A stretch of 61,169 nucleotides of DNA from an uncultured Pseudomonadales bacterium (GCA_947494095.1 CANLTI010000028.1:1-61169); one strand, 5' to 3'; shown: positions 1 to 7,913, counted from the stretch's first letter. The notes: generated by a model not told the origin, from the letters alone. Translations and numbers: made by a program.

Positions 1-360
1 TTCTCATCACCTTGTAGGCATAGGCCTGCTGTCAGTATTCCCGCTTTCCTTTGTGCTCTCTTATTCCCTATCTATAGCTTATTATATTTTTTTATTTCCT
101 TTGTTTATGTGTTAATTATATTTTCATTGTTTATTGCTTTTTGGCGTTAATTATTTCATTGGGAATATTGTTGGCGTGGTAATGTTGGTGTTTAGAGGTT
201 TATTTACTGTTAAAAGATAGGTTGATGTGGCGACCTTGTGCCCTAGCGCTCTAGCGTTATGAGGTGTGGTGTTTGCGTCCTTGACATTAGGCTGGTTTGG
301 ACGGGTATTAGTGAGTTCTGAGTTTTAGTTAATAAACTGTTATTTTTCAAGGAGGATCAA
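1..360. other. Gene-free left edge, possible promoter
   Basis: AT-rich stretch without a convincing gene. A possible -35 box TTGACA lies at 281-286 with weak -10-like hexamers around 304-311 (GTATTA), upstream of the TTG-start gene at 361. An attC- or attI-like end is conceivable because the following genes look like integron cassettes, but I could not pair a hairpin here. No integrase gene is visible. Confidence 0.3.
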
Positions 361-969
361 TTGAGTATTTGCGTTTCCATCAGCGACATTAATTGGTCAT
401 TAACAAAAGATGTGTTTTCTATTATTGGAACTATTGGTGCTTTAACAATTGGTTCGATCGGGTTACTTACATGGAAGCGTCAACTTCAGGGTACTAGTGA
501 GTATGAATTAGCCAAAAAAGCTATTCTAAAAACTTATGAAGTTGAACAAGCAATTCAATCAGTTAGAAATCCAATGCTTCATCTTAATAAAGAAGAGGTT
601 GAGGCTGGGCGACGCTTAGAAGAAGAGCAAAAAATATATGATGAGCGTATGAGTTATCTATATTCTAAGTGGGCGGAATTACAAACGATTAGATTGGAAG
701 CTAAAGTGATTTGGCCAATGAAAGCACATAATAGCTTTGAAGATATTCAAACTATAATCGGTGAATTACGTGGTGAAATTTGGCTTCATTTTTGGCTTAA
801 AGGTGCATATGCTGGCCCAGGGGCAACCGTTGATAATAATCCTGAGCGTGTAGCTGAAAATAATAAAATAGTTTACTTCGAATCAGATGAGGATGATTTT
901 AGCTTAAAGGTAAAAGATTCTGTCCTAAAAGTAGAAAGTTTTTTTGGCAGAAAAGTTATTCCTAAATGA
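361..969 (+). CDS. Cassette-type membrane-anchored protein of unknown function
   Basis: I do not recognise the family. The 202-residue protein has a hydrophobic segment at about residues 18-39 (VFSIIGTIGALTIGSIGLLTW) followed by a basic stop-transfer KRQ. A long charged, probably helical cytoplasmic part follows (about residues 45-130). The start is TTG at 361, chosen because a strong ribosome site GGAGG lies at 351-355. An attC-like site follows the stop at once (about 974-1066), and the gene is more AT-rich than the core genes downstream. Both points suggest an integron gene cassette. The layout of one short TM plus a soluble domain is common in cassette and defence-related hypotheticals, but no function can be assigned. 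Confidence 0.75.
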   Translation: MSICVSISDINWSLTKDVFSIIGTIGALTIGSIGLLTWKRQLQGTSEYELAKKAILKTYEVEQAIQSVRNPMLHLNKEEVEAGRRLEEEQKIYDERMSYLYSKWAELQTIRLEAKVIWPMKAHNSFEDIQTIIGELRGEIWLHFWLKGAYAGPGATVDNNPERVAENNKIVYFESDEDDFSLKVKDSVLKVESFFGRKVIPK

Positions 970-973
970 AACA

Positions 974-1066
974 TAACAAGTAATTGATAAGGGAAAAAAC
1001 AGTTTGCTGCTTTCGTTCCTCAATGTTTTAGCAAACAATTTTTTGCCTGTTATTAGGGCGTTAGCT
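974..1066 (+). other. attC-like recombination site
   Basis: Directly after the stop of the upstream gene, an imperfect long hairpin can be drawn. ATAAGGGAAAAAACAGTTTGCT at about 983-1004 pairs with AGCAAACAATTTTTTGCCTGTTAT ending near 1053. The outer ends are ATAACAAG and GGGCGTTAGC; the second has the form of an integron core site. Position between two same-strand small genes supports an attC site. The R'' and R' boxes are degenerate against the textbook consensus, so this is an inference. Confidence 0.55.
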
Positions 1067-1088
1067 GTCATGCGTATTGGAGCAGATT

Positions 1089-1406
1089 TTGAGTGAACAA
1101 TCAGTTGGTTTTGAATTAGAAACTGATTTATTAATGGCATTAGAAAGTCTTTCTGAATCGTTAATAAAAGTAAAAAATGGATGTGTAAAATACTTAAAAT
1201 GGTCTCTGATATTTGCTCATACTGCTTTGCAAAGTGCTATGTGTTTATCTTTAATAAACTCCGCAACTTTCCTTGTCAGAAAGAAGTCATCATATGGAAA
1301 AATTTCAGGGGATTTAGATAATGTTGAGTGGCTTTATAAAAAATTACAGAAACCTGATTTTCTGCCTTATGTGGGTAGTAAAAACATACCCACAGTAGAT
1401 TACTAA
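1089..1406 (+). CDS. Small hypothetical cassette protein
   Basis: The 105-residue protein is not recognised. I prefer TTG at 1089 over TTG at 1077, because GGAG at 1079-1082 then sits 6 nt upstream; the earlier start would place that site inside the gene. The protein has an amphipathic N-terminal helix and a moderately hydrophobic middle (LIFAHTALQSAMCLSLINSA). It starts just downstream of the attC-like site and runs in the same direction as the other cassette genes. The region after its stop, where its own attC should lie, is interrupted by the transposase element that starts at about 1407. Confidence 0.55.
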   Translation: MSEQSVGFELETDLLMALESLSESLIKVKNGCVKYLKWSLIFAHTALQSAMCLSLINSATFLVRKKSSYGKISGDLDNVEWLYKKLQKPDFLPYVGSKNIPTVDY

Positions 1407-1513
1407 TCTGCTAGGACAGGCGTGATGAAAAGAAAGCGACACTAAGTTTTATCGACTATCATAGCGTCACGCCAAAATAATCGCCAATAGAGCATTAATT
1501 TAATAAAAAGCAT

Positions 1514-1546
1514 AAATAACCCCAAGTTAATAGCTTGGGGTTATTT
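1514..1546. terminator. Hairpin AAATAACCCCAAG / CTTGGGGTTATTT
   Basis: A perfect 13-bp inverted repeat with a 7-nt loop, 55 bp beyond the transposase stop. It could be the transposase terminator or the structured end that the transposase recognises. It is conserved in the second copy at 5392-5422, where the loop differs by one base. Confidence 0.6.
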
Positions 1547-1600
1547 AGTTAGGCAGGAGTGATTTTGGGTAATGCTAGAAGGTTTTGTTTAGGGCAGGTA

Positions 1601-2572
1601 TTAGGCTGCGCGCTTGGGCCTTTGCCTGTGTTTGGCGAACAAAGTTTGATACTCACGCTCAAAGTGCTGTGTTTGTAATAGCCAAGCGTCAATATCGATA
1701 TTTAAACGTTCTAATATGGGGGGTAAGTGTGCGGCTATAGCGCCTCGCTTGTCATCACGAATAGCGCGACCGGTCCAATCGACTAAGTCAATATAATCGG
1801 CTAGGTCAAAAATAATGCCTGATTGCTCAGTATTTTTAAGGCTGCCCTCGAAGCTAAGTAATGGCTTAACGGGGAGGTCGAACTGGCGAATAGATTGCAG
1901 TACGGTTTGTTGCTTAACCGCTTCGGTCAAATCAAAGGTGGGGTTGATGCGCTCTTTGATGCTGGTATATTCTGAAGTTTCGGGTGTGTCAGCTATACAA
2001 GCACGGACAGGGTTAAGGTCAACATACGTCATCGCGCTTAGCAGCGCTTGTTCTGTAAGCAGAGCTTGCGATTTGAATCGGCTTTCCCAGAAGTGCCCAG
2101 TGCAGTTATCCTCTTTATTAGCTTGGCGTGCAATCGGCTCGTTAAGGCATTTCATAAACCAGCTTAAGCTTTGCAGTCTTTGCCTGTAACTTTCCATACA
2201 AATATCAACCGCTTCGTATTCGACGGGCGTGAGTGATTCGCCTCCGGCGTAGCGCTGCACAATCGGTGCACCTTTAAACAAGCAGCGCCAGCGCTCTAAC
2301 ACTTCTTTGGCAGACCATTGGGTCGCTTCTTTGGGGTTGAGTTTGATGACAAGGTGCAGGTGGTTACTCATGACAGCGTAGGCGCAGATTTCGATGGCAA
2401 ATATGGAGCTTAATAGCCGTATACGTTGTTCTATCCAATTGCGTCGATGTTCGTAGCTTTTGCCATTGAATTTATCATAGCCACACAAAAAACTGCGCCT
2501 CACGCAGCGTGTTGTGATGTTGTAAAAAGCGGTATCGTCTATCGAAACCAGTTGCTTGCGCGGTTGTGTCAT
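1601..2572 (-). CDS. REP-associated tyrosine (Y1/HUH) transposase, long form
   Basis: The 323-residue single-strand DNA transposase-like protein belongs to the Y1 (IS200-like) superfamily. The metal-binding HUH motif is visible as SNHLHLVIK (about residues 69-77). The conserved later block GHFWESRFKSQALL...YVDLNPVRA is typical of the long RAYT-type proteins of marine Gammaproteobacteria. Enzymes of this class are thought to move or process short palindromic REP elements, generally without transposing themselves often. A truncated second copy of the gene end and its downstream hairpin lies at 5283-5800, so this one has duplicated at least once. The catalytic tyrosine cannot be assigned by eye. 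It interrupts the cassette array. Confidence 0.9.
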   Translation of the reverse strand: MTQPRKQLVSIDDTAFYNITTRCVRRSFLCGYDKFNGKSYEHRRNWIEQRIRLLSSIFAIEICAYAVMSNHLHLVIKLNPKEATQWSAKEVLERWRCLFKGAPIVQRYAGGESLTPVEYEAVDICMESYRQRLQSLSWFMKCLNEPIARQANKEDNCTGHFWESRFKSQALLTEQALLSAMTYVDLNPVRACIADTPETSEYTSIKERINPTFDLTEAVKQQTVLQSIRQFDLPVKPLLSFEGSLKNTEQSGIIFDLADYIDLVDWTGRAIRDDKRGAIAAHLPPILERLNIDIDAWLLQTQHFEREYQTLFAKHRQRPKRAA

Positions 2573-2695
2573 GTCTGCTTATCCAGTATTTTATGATTTA
2601 ACGTTAGATAAGTCTGGCTGGTGAGTCAAATAGCGGTTTGTTTTAGGTTTTGGGTTCTTTATAATTAGAATGTTTTTTTGGGGTGTGCCTGTCCT

Positions 2696-2974
2696 TGCGT
2701 TTGTTACCAGTTTCGCGACACACTAAAAAATAACGGTGTGTTACAAAGCATGAGTCGGCGAGGTAACTGCTGGGATAATTCACCGATGGAGCGCTTTTTT
2801 CGAGCCTTTAAAACAGAGCGCATGCCGCGTTTAGGCTACGAAAGTTTTGATGACGCCGTATTGGATGTGAGCAGCTATATTGACGGTTATTACAACAACG
2901 TACGACCACATACACACAACAATGGATTGCCGCCGATCACAGCAGAAAAAAGACAAGTCATAATCAACCCATAA
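2696..2974 (+). pseudogene. IS3-family transposase OrfB, C-terminal fragment
   Basis: About 90 residues match the end of an IS3-type OrfB integrase core. The block QSMSRRGNCWDNSPMERFF contains the last acidic residue (E) of the DDE triad, and the block YIDGYYNNVRPH is the usual C-terminal signature. The N-terminal two thirds, including both aspartates, are absent. An open frame extends upstream to 2678, but the homology starts at about YQFRDTL. This is a dead remnant. The sequence after the stop (about 2990-3030) may be the element's right end. The damaged IS3 element at 60412-61169 is of a similar type, but the two fragments do not overlap, so identity cannot be tested here. Confidence 0.85.
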
Positions 2975-3087
2975 TATAATATTGATATCCGCCTGTTAAA
3001 CTCTCCGGTTTTTCTTGACCACTACACTATGTGTCAGGCTAGTTGTCACACCACTTAACCCACACTTAGGGCGATGGATTGACGATA

Positions 3088-3255
3088 ATGACACGCTACA
3101 CACAAGAGCAGCGCACAGCATTAGTGCAAGGTTACCATGATAGCGGTCTTAGTTTGCGAGAATACGCTGAGGCTAATGGCATTGCTAAATCAACACTTTA
3201 TACTTGGTGCTCCCAAACTGCAGATAGGCCAAATACCATGAATTATGACAACTAG
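3088..3255 (+). pseudogene. Truncated transposase helix-turn-helix fragment
   Basis: A 55-codon frame encodes a short helix-turn-helix of the transposase OrfA/TnpA sort (YTQEQRTALVQGY... LSLREYAEANGIAKSTLYTW). The homologous part stops after about 43 residues and the frame ends soon after. No DDE partner follows. It is probably the N-terminal remnant of an IS66- or IS3-type element, cut where the group II intron fragment begins. Confidence 0.6.
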
Positions 3256-3299
3256 CTTGAAAGACTCCGCTAGTGGGTTAGGCCTATTTGTGAGTCCGC

Positions 3300-3619
3300 G
3301 GCCACACTGACGCTTTCACAACAGCCAGTTAAACAGATCTCCCCAGATAAGAACGTGCACTTTCACTACGCAACTGCATCATTTACTCTACCCATTAGAT
3401 CACTTGGCTTCGGTGCTCCTGGCCACCTCGCCTCTAGGCTAAGCCTTATATGATGTTTCTGTCCGTCAGCTCGTAGCTTTGCTAGCGGCTTCCTCCCCAC
3501 AAGCCCTCACGGGATTGCAGTTGCCATTCGCTAGTAGTTAGCGTTTAATAAACAGTATTAAACGGTGATCTCCTACAGAGGACTTTCACCTCATAAGTTC
3601 ACGCCCATGCTGGGCGTAC
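3300..3619 (-). mobile_element. Group II intron 5' end fragment (minus strand)
   Basis: Read on the minus strand from 3619, the sequence opens GTACGCCCAGCATGGGCGTG, close to the usual bacterial group II 5' end (GUGCGCCC). It continues with GAGGTGAAAGTCCTCT, then CGTGAGGGCTTGTGGGGAGG and AAGCTACGAGCTGACGGACA, the layout of domain I. No intron-encoded reverse transcriptase and no domain V follow; the fragment stops near 3300 at IS debris. The exon beside the 5' end (3620-3700) looks like an attC site, a known target of some bacterial group II introns. The far boundary is approximate. Confidence 0.7.
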
Positions 3620-3629
3620 CAAAGGTAAG

Positions 3630-3700
3630 CACAATGACAAATAAACCCTCCGGCTTCGCCTCCATGTTTGTTTGCATGTGTCACCGACGTTATACCACCG
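3630..3700 (+). other. attC-like site, partly disrupted
   Basis: TGACAAATAAAC (from about 3634) can pair imperfectly with GTTTGTTTGCATGTGTCA, around a small GGC-TTC-GCC hairpin. ACGTTATAC follows and may be the core box. The site lies just before the next cassette gene and directly abuts the group II intron 5' end. Assignment is by structure and position only. Confidence 0.4.
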
Positions 3701-3718
3701 AGTTAGAGGTCATGTTTG

Positions 3719-4489
3719 ATGTCAAATGCCAATAATTATACCGACAAAACTAAGATTGAAAGTGTTTATTGGAGTACTAGCGCTTTTGAACTTAAGGTTA
3801 CTTCAATGGTTCTGTGGGAAAAATATGATGCTTCTGACTCAATGCCTGCATCAGATCTTTCTAAATACAATGTTCCCTCTGCCTATTTTTTTAGGGGAAC
3901 ACTAGCTCGAACAATTGGCTTAAATAGTGGGCTTTCTATAGAGCTTTTTTTGAAGGCCTGTATTATCGAAAGGCTAGATAATCTGCCCAAAAAATTCATG
4001 ATTCACGATCTATGTAAACTAGCTAAAAAGGCAGGGGTTATATTCTCTAGCGTAGAAATTGAAAGATTAAAAATTCTAACGGAATATATAACTTGGGCTG
4101 GAAAATACCCGTCAGGAAAGAATGATAACTCTGTTGAAGAGCTAATTAAAAAAATGGATGCTGTGGGCGTTGATAACCCTGAATGCTACAGTTCTCTACC
4201 ATGCACTCAGGAACAATATCTAGGCTTATGGAATAAAATTGTCCGGCATTACAGTGGTATTGGAGGTTTTGGAGAGTTGAGTCCTGATGGTGGCTATATC
4301 AAGCCATTCAAAAAAGGGAAGGTTTGGAAGGTTGTGCTTGAAGAAGATGAAGTAGGGAAGACAGCTATATGTAACTTTTCTGAAAACCTTACTGTCGCTG
4401 AAGCATTTATTCTTGCTGAACAGATGAATAGCGAGAGGGTTTCTAAAAATGGTGTCTATAACAAGCGCTATTTTACATCGGAAATGTAG
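3719..4489 (+). CDS. Cassette protein, possibly HEPN-like
   Basis: The product is 256 residues, and ATG 3719 is chosen over TTG 3716 because AGAGG at 3705-3709 is well spaced. I do not recognise the family with confidence. The block GLSIELFLKACII...HDLCKLAKKAG (about residues 65-105) resembles the helical HEPN-type fold, where a polar residue in one helix and an H-D-L stretch in the next recur. The classic RxxxxH motif of active HEPN RNases is not obvious. The gene lies between attC-like sites at 3630-3700 and 4509-4581, so it is a single cassette with the same orientation as its neighbours. HEPN assignment is a weak inference. Confidence 0.75.
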   Translation: MSNANNYTDKTKIESVYWSTSAFELKVTSMVLWEKYDASDSMPASDLSKYNVPSAYFFRGTLARTIGLNSGLSIELFLKACIIERLDNLPKKFMIHDLCKLAKKAGVIFSSVEIERLKILTEYITWAGKYPSGKNDNSVEELIKKMDAVGVDNPECYSSLPCTQEQYLGLWNKIVRHYSGIGGFGELSPDGGYIKPFKKGKVWKVVLEEDEVGKTAICNFSENLTVAEAFILAEQMNSERVSKNGVYNKRYFTSEM

Positions 4490-4508
4490 AATCTATTCAG
4501 TCGTAAAA

Positions 4509-4581
4509 GGGTATAACAATCGTAAGCACACGGAACAATTTTTCGCTGCGCTTCAAATTGTCCGGTGTTACGGGCGTTATA
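4509..4581 (+). other. attC recombination site
   Basis: This is the best attC in the window. The outer boxes GTATAACA (4509) and GGGCGTTATATGC (to about 4581) are complementary. Inside them AGCACACGGAACAATTT pairs with AAATTGTCCGGTGTTACG, leaving the tip TTCGCTGCGCTTC. It sits between the stop of the HEPN-like gene and the start of the acetyltransferase gene, exactly where a cassette junction is expected. Confidence 0.75.
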
Positions 4582-4618
4582 TGCAATTCAGGTTTTAGTG
4601 TAATATTAAGAAGATCGT

Positions 4619-5086
4619 ATGGAAAATTTAGTTGTAATTAGAGAAACGCAAAAAAGTGATCACCCATTTATTTTTGAGCTGTCACCTAATTTAGCCGAAG
4701 TTGCTCAATTAGAGTGGCATAGCGATGATGCCATTCAGAAAATGCAATATGGTTATATTGCTGAAATGCTTGCTGAAACATCACATCCCAATGCCACATT
4801 TATCGCAGAAGCCAATAATGTTTCATTGGGCTTTATTCATGTTCGCACGCATAAAGATGGTATTTCGGGTGAAACATGTGGAACTGTACCGCTTCTTGCC
4901 GTTTCTCCTAAATCACAAGGTTTAGGTATAGGTAAACTTTTAATTAATCACGCTGAAAAGTGGGCTAAAAATTTAGGGTGTAGGTTGCTACATCTAGAGG
5001 TTTTCGCCAATAATAAAAAAGCAGATAGCTTCTATCAAAATCTTGGATTTAAACCTGAAACGGTTCATATGATCAAACCTATATAG
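4619..5086 (+). CDS. GNAT-family N-acetyltransferase
   Basis: This is a 155-residue GCN5-related acetyltransferase that transfers acetyl from acetyl-CoA to an amine; the substrate is unknown. Acetyl-CoA-binding motif A is clear: LLAVSPKSQGLGIGKLLINH (Q-x-x-G-x-G, about residues 90-110), followed by the late motif FANNKKADSFYQNLGF. The length is that of a single GNAT domain. The gene follows an attC site at 4509-4581, and a group II intron 3' end lies 17 nt after its stop, so it is a cassette. Cassette GNATs include aminoglycoside and streptothricin acetyltransferases, but nothing here points to a resistance role. Confidence 0.9.
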   Translation: MENLVVIRETQKSDHPFIFELSPNLAEVAQLEWHSDDAIQKMQYGYIAEMLAETSHPNATFIAEANNVSLGFIHVRTHKDGISGETCGTVPLLAVSPKSQGLGIGKLLINHAEKWAKNLGCRLLHLEVFANNKKADSFYQNLGFKPETVHMIKPI

Positions 5087-5102
5087 AGTACTTTGCATAT
5101 AA

Positions 5103-5180
5103 ATCGGGTAGCCAGGAGTTTCTAACTCCCAGCCCCCACACCACCCAGCATGCGGATCCGCAATGGGCGGTTCCCTATCC
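5103..5180 (-). mobile_element. Group II intron 3' end fragment (domains V-VI, minus strand)
   Basis: On the minus strand the sequence reads GAACCGCCCATTGC, GGATCC, GCATGCTGGGTGGTGTGGG, the hairpin of bacterial domain V. A small hairpin GGGAGTTAGAAACTCC-like (domain VI) follows, then the terminal CTACCCGAT. The 3' exon (TTATATGC, reading into 5102) resembles the outer box of an attC site. The rest of the intron and its reverse transcriptase are missing. It has the same orientation as the 5' fragment at 3300-3619 but lies upstream of it on that strand, so the two are not halves of one colinear intron. Confidence 0.7.
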
Positions 5181-5282
5181 GTAATGAATAGCTACCCAAC
5201 GATCACGTAGTGAAATTAATCCCTTCTTTGTGAAAAACTCATTGTTGAGTGCAATGTGAATACCTTCTGTTTTTGAATTTCA
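5181..5282. other. Unassigned spacer
   Basis: About 100 bp between the intron fragment and the transposase relic. I see no gene or repeat in it. Confidence 0.4.
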
Positions 5283-5625
5283 ATCTGCTAGGACAGGCGT
5301 GATTAAAAGAAAGAGACACTAAGTTTTATCGACTATCATGGCGTCACGCCAAAATAATCGCCAATAGAGCATTAATTTAATAAAAAGCATCAATAACCCC
5401 AAGTTAATAACTTGGGGTTATTTAGTTAGGTATGAGTGATGTTGGGTAATGCTGGAATATTTTGTTTAGGGCGGGTATTAGGCGGCGCGCTTGGGTCTTT
5501 GCCTGCGCTTGGAAAACAAGGCCTGATACTCACGCTCAAAATGCTGTGTTTGTAATAGCCAGGCGTCAATATCGATATTTAAGCGCTCTAATATAGGTGG
5601 TAAGTGCTCGCAGATTACACCTCGC

Positions 5626-5677
5626 TGACGTACAGGATGTACTAATCCAGCGGTTGCATGGATGCAAGAGAGCTGGG
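5626..5677. repeat. Double-hairpin mini-element, copy 1
   Basis: An insert of about 50 bp relative to the intact transposase copy. It contains two small hairpins, GTAC-AGGAT-GTAC (5630-5642) and TTGCA-TGGA-TGCAA (5654-5667), joined by CTAATCCAGCGG and followed by GAGAGCTG. It is related to copy 2, with different stem bases but matching loops and linkers. Confidence 0.75.
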
Positions 5678-5697
5678 TGTCATCACGAATGGCGCGG

Positions 5698-5749
5698 CGA
5701 CGTGACGGGATTCACTAATGCAGCGGGAGCAGGATGCTCAAGAGCTGTC
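5698..5749. repeat. Double-hairpin mini-element, copy 2
   Basis: Second insert of about 50 bp in the transposase relic. Hairpins are GTGA-CGGGAT-TCAC (5702-5715) and GAGCA-GGA-TGCTC (5727-5739), joined by TAATGCAGCGG and followed by AAGAGCTG. Compared with copy 1 both stems have changed on both sides while pairing is kept. Confidence 0.75.
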
Positions 5750-5800
5750 GGTCTAATCGACTAAATCAATATAATCGGCTAGGCCTAAAATAAGGCTTGT

Positions 5801-6072
5801 GGTGTGCATAAGGCCAAAACTGCTCATTCTTTATACATAATTAGGGCGCGTGCCTCGACACCAGAGGGTTAAATCTCTATAGTGCGCCCAAATACTACGA
5901 CCTTTTAATTATTGCCTTGTTGTTGACGTTTTTGCCGCTTTTGGATGTTCCCCCAGCTTGCCTCTCTGGCACGCTCTAACTCTCCAGCTAGATGCACCGC
6001 TCGCCTTGGTCTATTACCGTACCGTTGAACCCCGCAGCTTGGGTTTAATGCTTTATTTAGGATGCTTCCACT
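5801..6072. other. Intergenic region before ybiT
   Basis: No gene is supported; an 81-codon minus-strand frame here overlaps the start of ybiT and looks spurious. GGGCGC near 5844 and GCGCCC near 5884 form a weak inverted repeat. The promoter of ybiT should lie here but no clear boxes stand out. Confidence 0.35.
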
Positions 6073-7659
6073 TTGATTACTACCGCAAATATCACCATGC
6101 AATTTGGCGCTGAGCCACTGTTCGAAAATATCTCTGCACAGTTTGGGCACGGCAACCGCTATGGTTTGATTGGCGCCAACGGTTGCGGCAAGTCAACTTT
6201 CATGAAGATTCTCAGTGGCGAATTAGCGGCCACATCGGGCAACTTGTCGTTTACGCCAGGCCACAAAGTGGGCACTCTTAGCCAGGATCAATTCGCCTTT
6301 GAAGAATTCTCGGTTGTGGATACCGTGATTATGGGCGACGTAGAGCTTTGGAAGGTTAAGCAAGAGCGCGAGCGCATTTATGCGCTACCCGAAATGAGCG
6401 AAGAAGACGGTATGAAGGTTGCCGAGCTCGAGGTGTTATTTGCCGAAATGGACGGCTACAGCGCCGAGAGCCGCGCCGGCGATATCCTGTTAGAGGCGGG
6501 CATTGGTGAGGAGTTGCACTTTGGTTTGATGTCGCAGGTAGCGCCAGGCTATAAAGTGCGTGTATTACTGGCACAGGCGTTGTTTGCCAATCCAGAAATT
6601 CTTCTGCTCGATGAGCCTACGAACAACCTCGATATTAATACTATTAATTGGTTGGCCGATGTGCTTAATCAGCGTAAGTCGACCATGATCATCATCTCTC
6701 ATGACCGCCATTTTTTAAATAGTGTATGTACACATATGGCCGATATCGATTACGGCGAGCTGCGTATTTACCCGGGCAATTATGAAGCCTTTCAGGAGGC
6801 TTCTCAGCTCATTCGCGAGCAACTGTTATCGAGCAACGCCAAAAAAAGCGAGGAAATCGCCGAGCTACAAGACTTTGTTAACCGTTTTGGTGCCAATGCT
6901 TCTAAGGCCAAGCAAGCGGCTTCGCGCGCTAAAAAAATGGATAAAATCAAGCTGGATGATGTTAAGTCTTCAAGCCGTATGACGCCATCAATCAGTATGA
7001 AGCAACACAAAAAACTGCACCGTCAAGCCTTGGTGCTTGAGGATGTGGGCCATGGCTTTGACGGCGAAACGTTGTTTAGTCAAGGTAATATGATTTTAGA
7101 AGCGGGTGCTAAGCTTGCCGTGATTGGCGAAAATGGCGCGGGTAAGTCAACCTTTTTACGCTGCCTAATGAATGAGTTACAGGCGAATGTGGGTGAGATT
7201 AAATGGTCAGAAAACGCTGAGGTAGGCTATTGCCCGCAAGACTCTACCGCCGATTTTGATTGCGATTTGACGATATTCGATTGGATGAGCCAGTGGCGCA
7301 CGCCTAAGCACGATGACCTTGCTGTGCGCGGTATGTTAGGCCGCTTACTCTTTACCGCCGATGATACCAATAAGCAGGCGCGGGTGTGCTCAGGTGGTGA
7401 AAAAAACCGGTTGTTGTTTGGCAAGTTAATGATGCAAGATACCAATGTATTAATTATGGATGAGCCAACCAACCATTTAGACTTAGAAGCCATTGATGCG
7501 CTAAATGTCGCACTAAAAGCTTACGACGGCACACTCATTTTTGTTAGCCATGATCGCCAATTTGTATCGTCATTGGCGACTCGTGTTGTTGAAATTAAAA
7601 ATCAAAAGGTGGTTGACTTCCAAGGTACTTACAATGAGTATCTTGCGAGCCAAAAATAA
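6073..7659 (+). CDS. ybiT: ABC-F family ATPase YbiT
   Basis: This is a 528-residue soluble ABC-F protein with two nucleotide-binding domains and no membrane part. Family members bind ribosomes and act on translation. Walker A motifs are GANGCGKST (about residue 37) and GENGAGKST (about residue 353). Walker B motifs are [11 protein letters not shown] and [11 protein letters not shown], with a full second signature [12 protein letters not shown]. Length and wording follow E. coli YbiT (530 residues) throughout, for example [12 protein letters not shown]. The start is TTG at 6073, which matches the family N-terminus ([12 protein letters not shown]). It stands alone with a strong terminator at 7718-7750. 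Confidence 0.95.
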   Translation: MITTANITMQFGAEPLFENISAQFGHGNRYGLIGANGCGKSTFMKILSGELAATSGNLSFTPGHKVGTLSQDQFAFEEFSVVDTVIMGDVELWKVKQERERIYALPEMSEEDGMKVAELEVLFAEMDGYSAESRAGDILLEAGIGEELHFGLMSQVAPGYKVRVLLAQALFANPEILLLDEPTNNLDINTINWLADVLNQRKSTMIIISHDRHFLNSVCTHMADIDYGELRIYPGNYEAFQEASQLIREQLLSSNAKKSEEIAELQDFVNRFGANASKAKQAASRAKKMDKIKLDDVKSSSRMTPSISMKQHKKLHRQALVLEDVGHGFDGETLFSQGNMILEAGAKLAVIGENGAGKSTFLRCLMNELQANVGEIKWSENAEVGYCPQDSTADFDCDLTIFDWMSQWRTPKHDDLAVRGMLGRLLFTADDTNKQARVCSGGEKNRLLFGKLMMQDTNVLIMDEPTNHLDLEAIDALNVALKAYDGTLIFVSHDRQFVSSLATRVVEIKNQKVVDFQGTYNEYLASQK

Positions 7660-7717
7660 ATGCTAGGTGTTGCTTAAAAGCTGTACTCCTTATTAACGGC
7701 CAGCTGGCTGTTAATGT

Positions 7718-7754
7718 AAAACCCCGCCGAGCATTGCTCGGCGGGGTTTTTTTG
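7718..7754 (+). terminator. Rho-independent terminator of ybiT
   Basis: A 15-bp perfect stem AAAACCCCGCCGAGC / GCTCGGCGGGGTTTT with an ATT loop runs into a T-tract. A second small palindrome, TTAACGGCCAGCTGGCTGTTAA-like, precedes it at 7692-7713. Confidence 0.9.
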
Positions 7755-7913
7755 GTTATTTATGGGGTTTGGGGGCTAAAAATGGGCGCTCAGTACCCTT
7801 TATTTTGCATTATTATTTTGCACTATCGATTGACATCAAGGTGTAAGCTCTGGGCTGAATAGAGCGGATACTTAATATTACATTGAGATGCTGAAGGGGT
7901 TCGGATGTGCCAG

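Larger units (their letters stand above)
1407..2640 (-). mobile_element. REP-type Y1 transposase element (complete copy)
   Basis: The left boundary at about 1407 (AATCTGCTAGGACAGGCGTG) is seen because the same sequence begins a second copy at about 5283. Unrelated sequence flanks the two copies. The element contains the 13-bp hairpin at 1514-1546 and the transposase gene on the minus strand. The right boundary is not defined, since the second copy is truncated; 2640 is approximate. Confidence 0.6.
5283..5800 (-). pseudogene. Degenerate second copy of the RAYT-type element
   Basis: It matches 1407-1830 closely, including the 13-bp hairpin (5392-5422) and the C-terminal codons of the transposase (stop complement at 5477-5479). 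The coding part is then broken by two insertions of about 50 bp (5626-5677 and 5698-5749), and homology ends near 5800. Sequence outside the insertions is roughly 90 per cent identical by eye, so the duplication is not very old. It cannot make an active protein. Confidence 0.85.

Noticed and set aside
3300..5180. A single full group II intron with cassette genes inside it
   Set aside because: On the minus strand the 3' end lies upstream of the 5' end, so the pieces cannot be one colinear intron, and no reverse transcriptase gene is present.
5905..6150. 81-codon minus-strand frame upstream of ybiT
   Set aside because: It overlaps the start of ybiT, has no recognisable domain and no good ribosome site.
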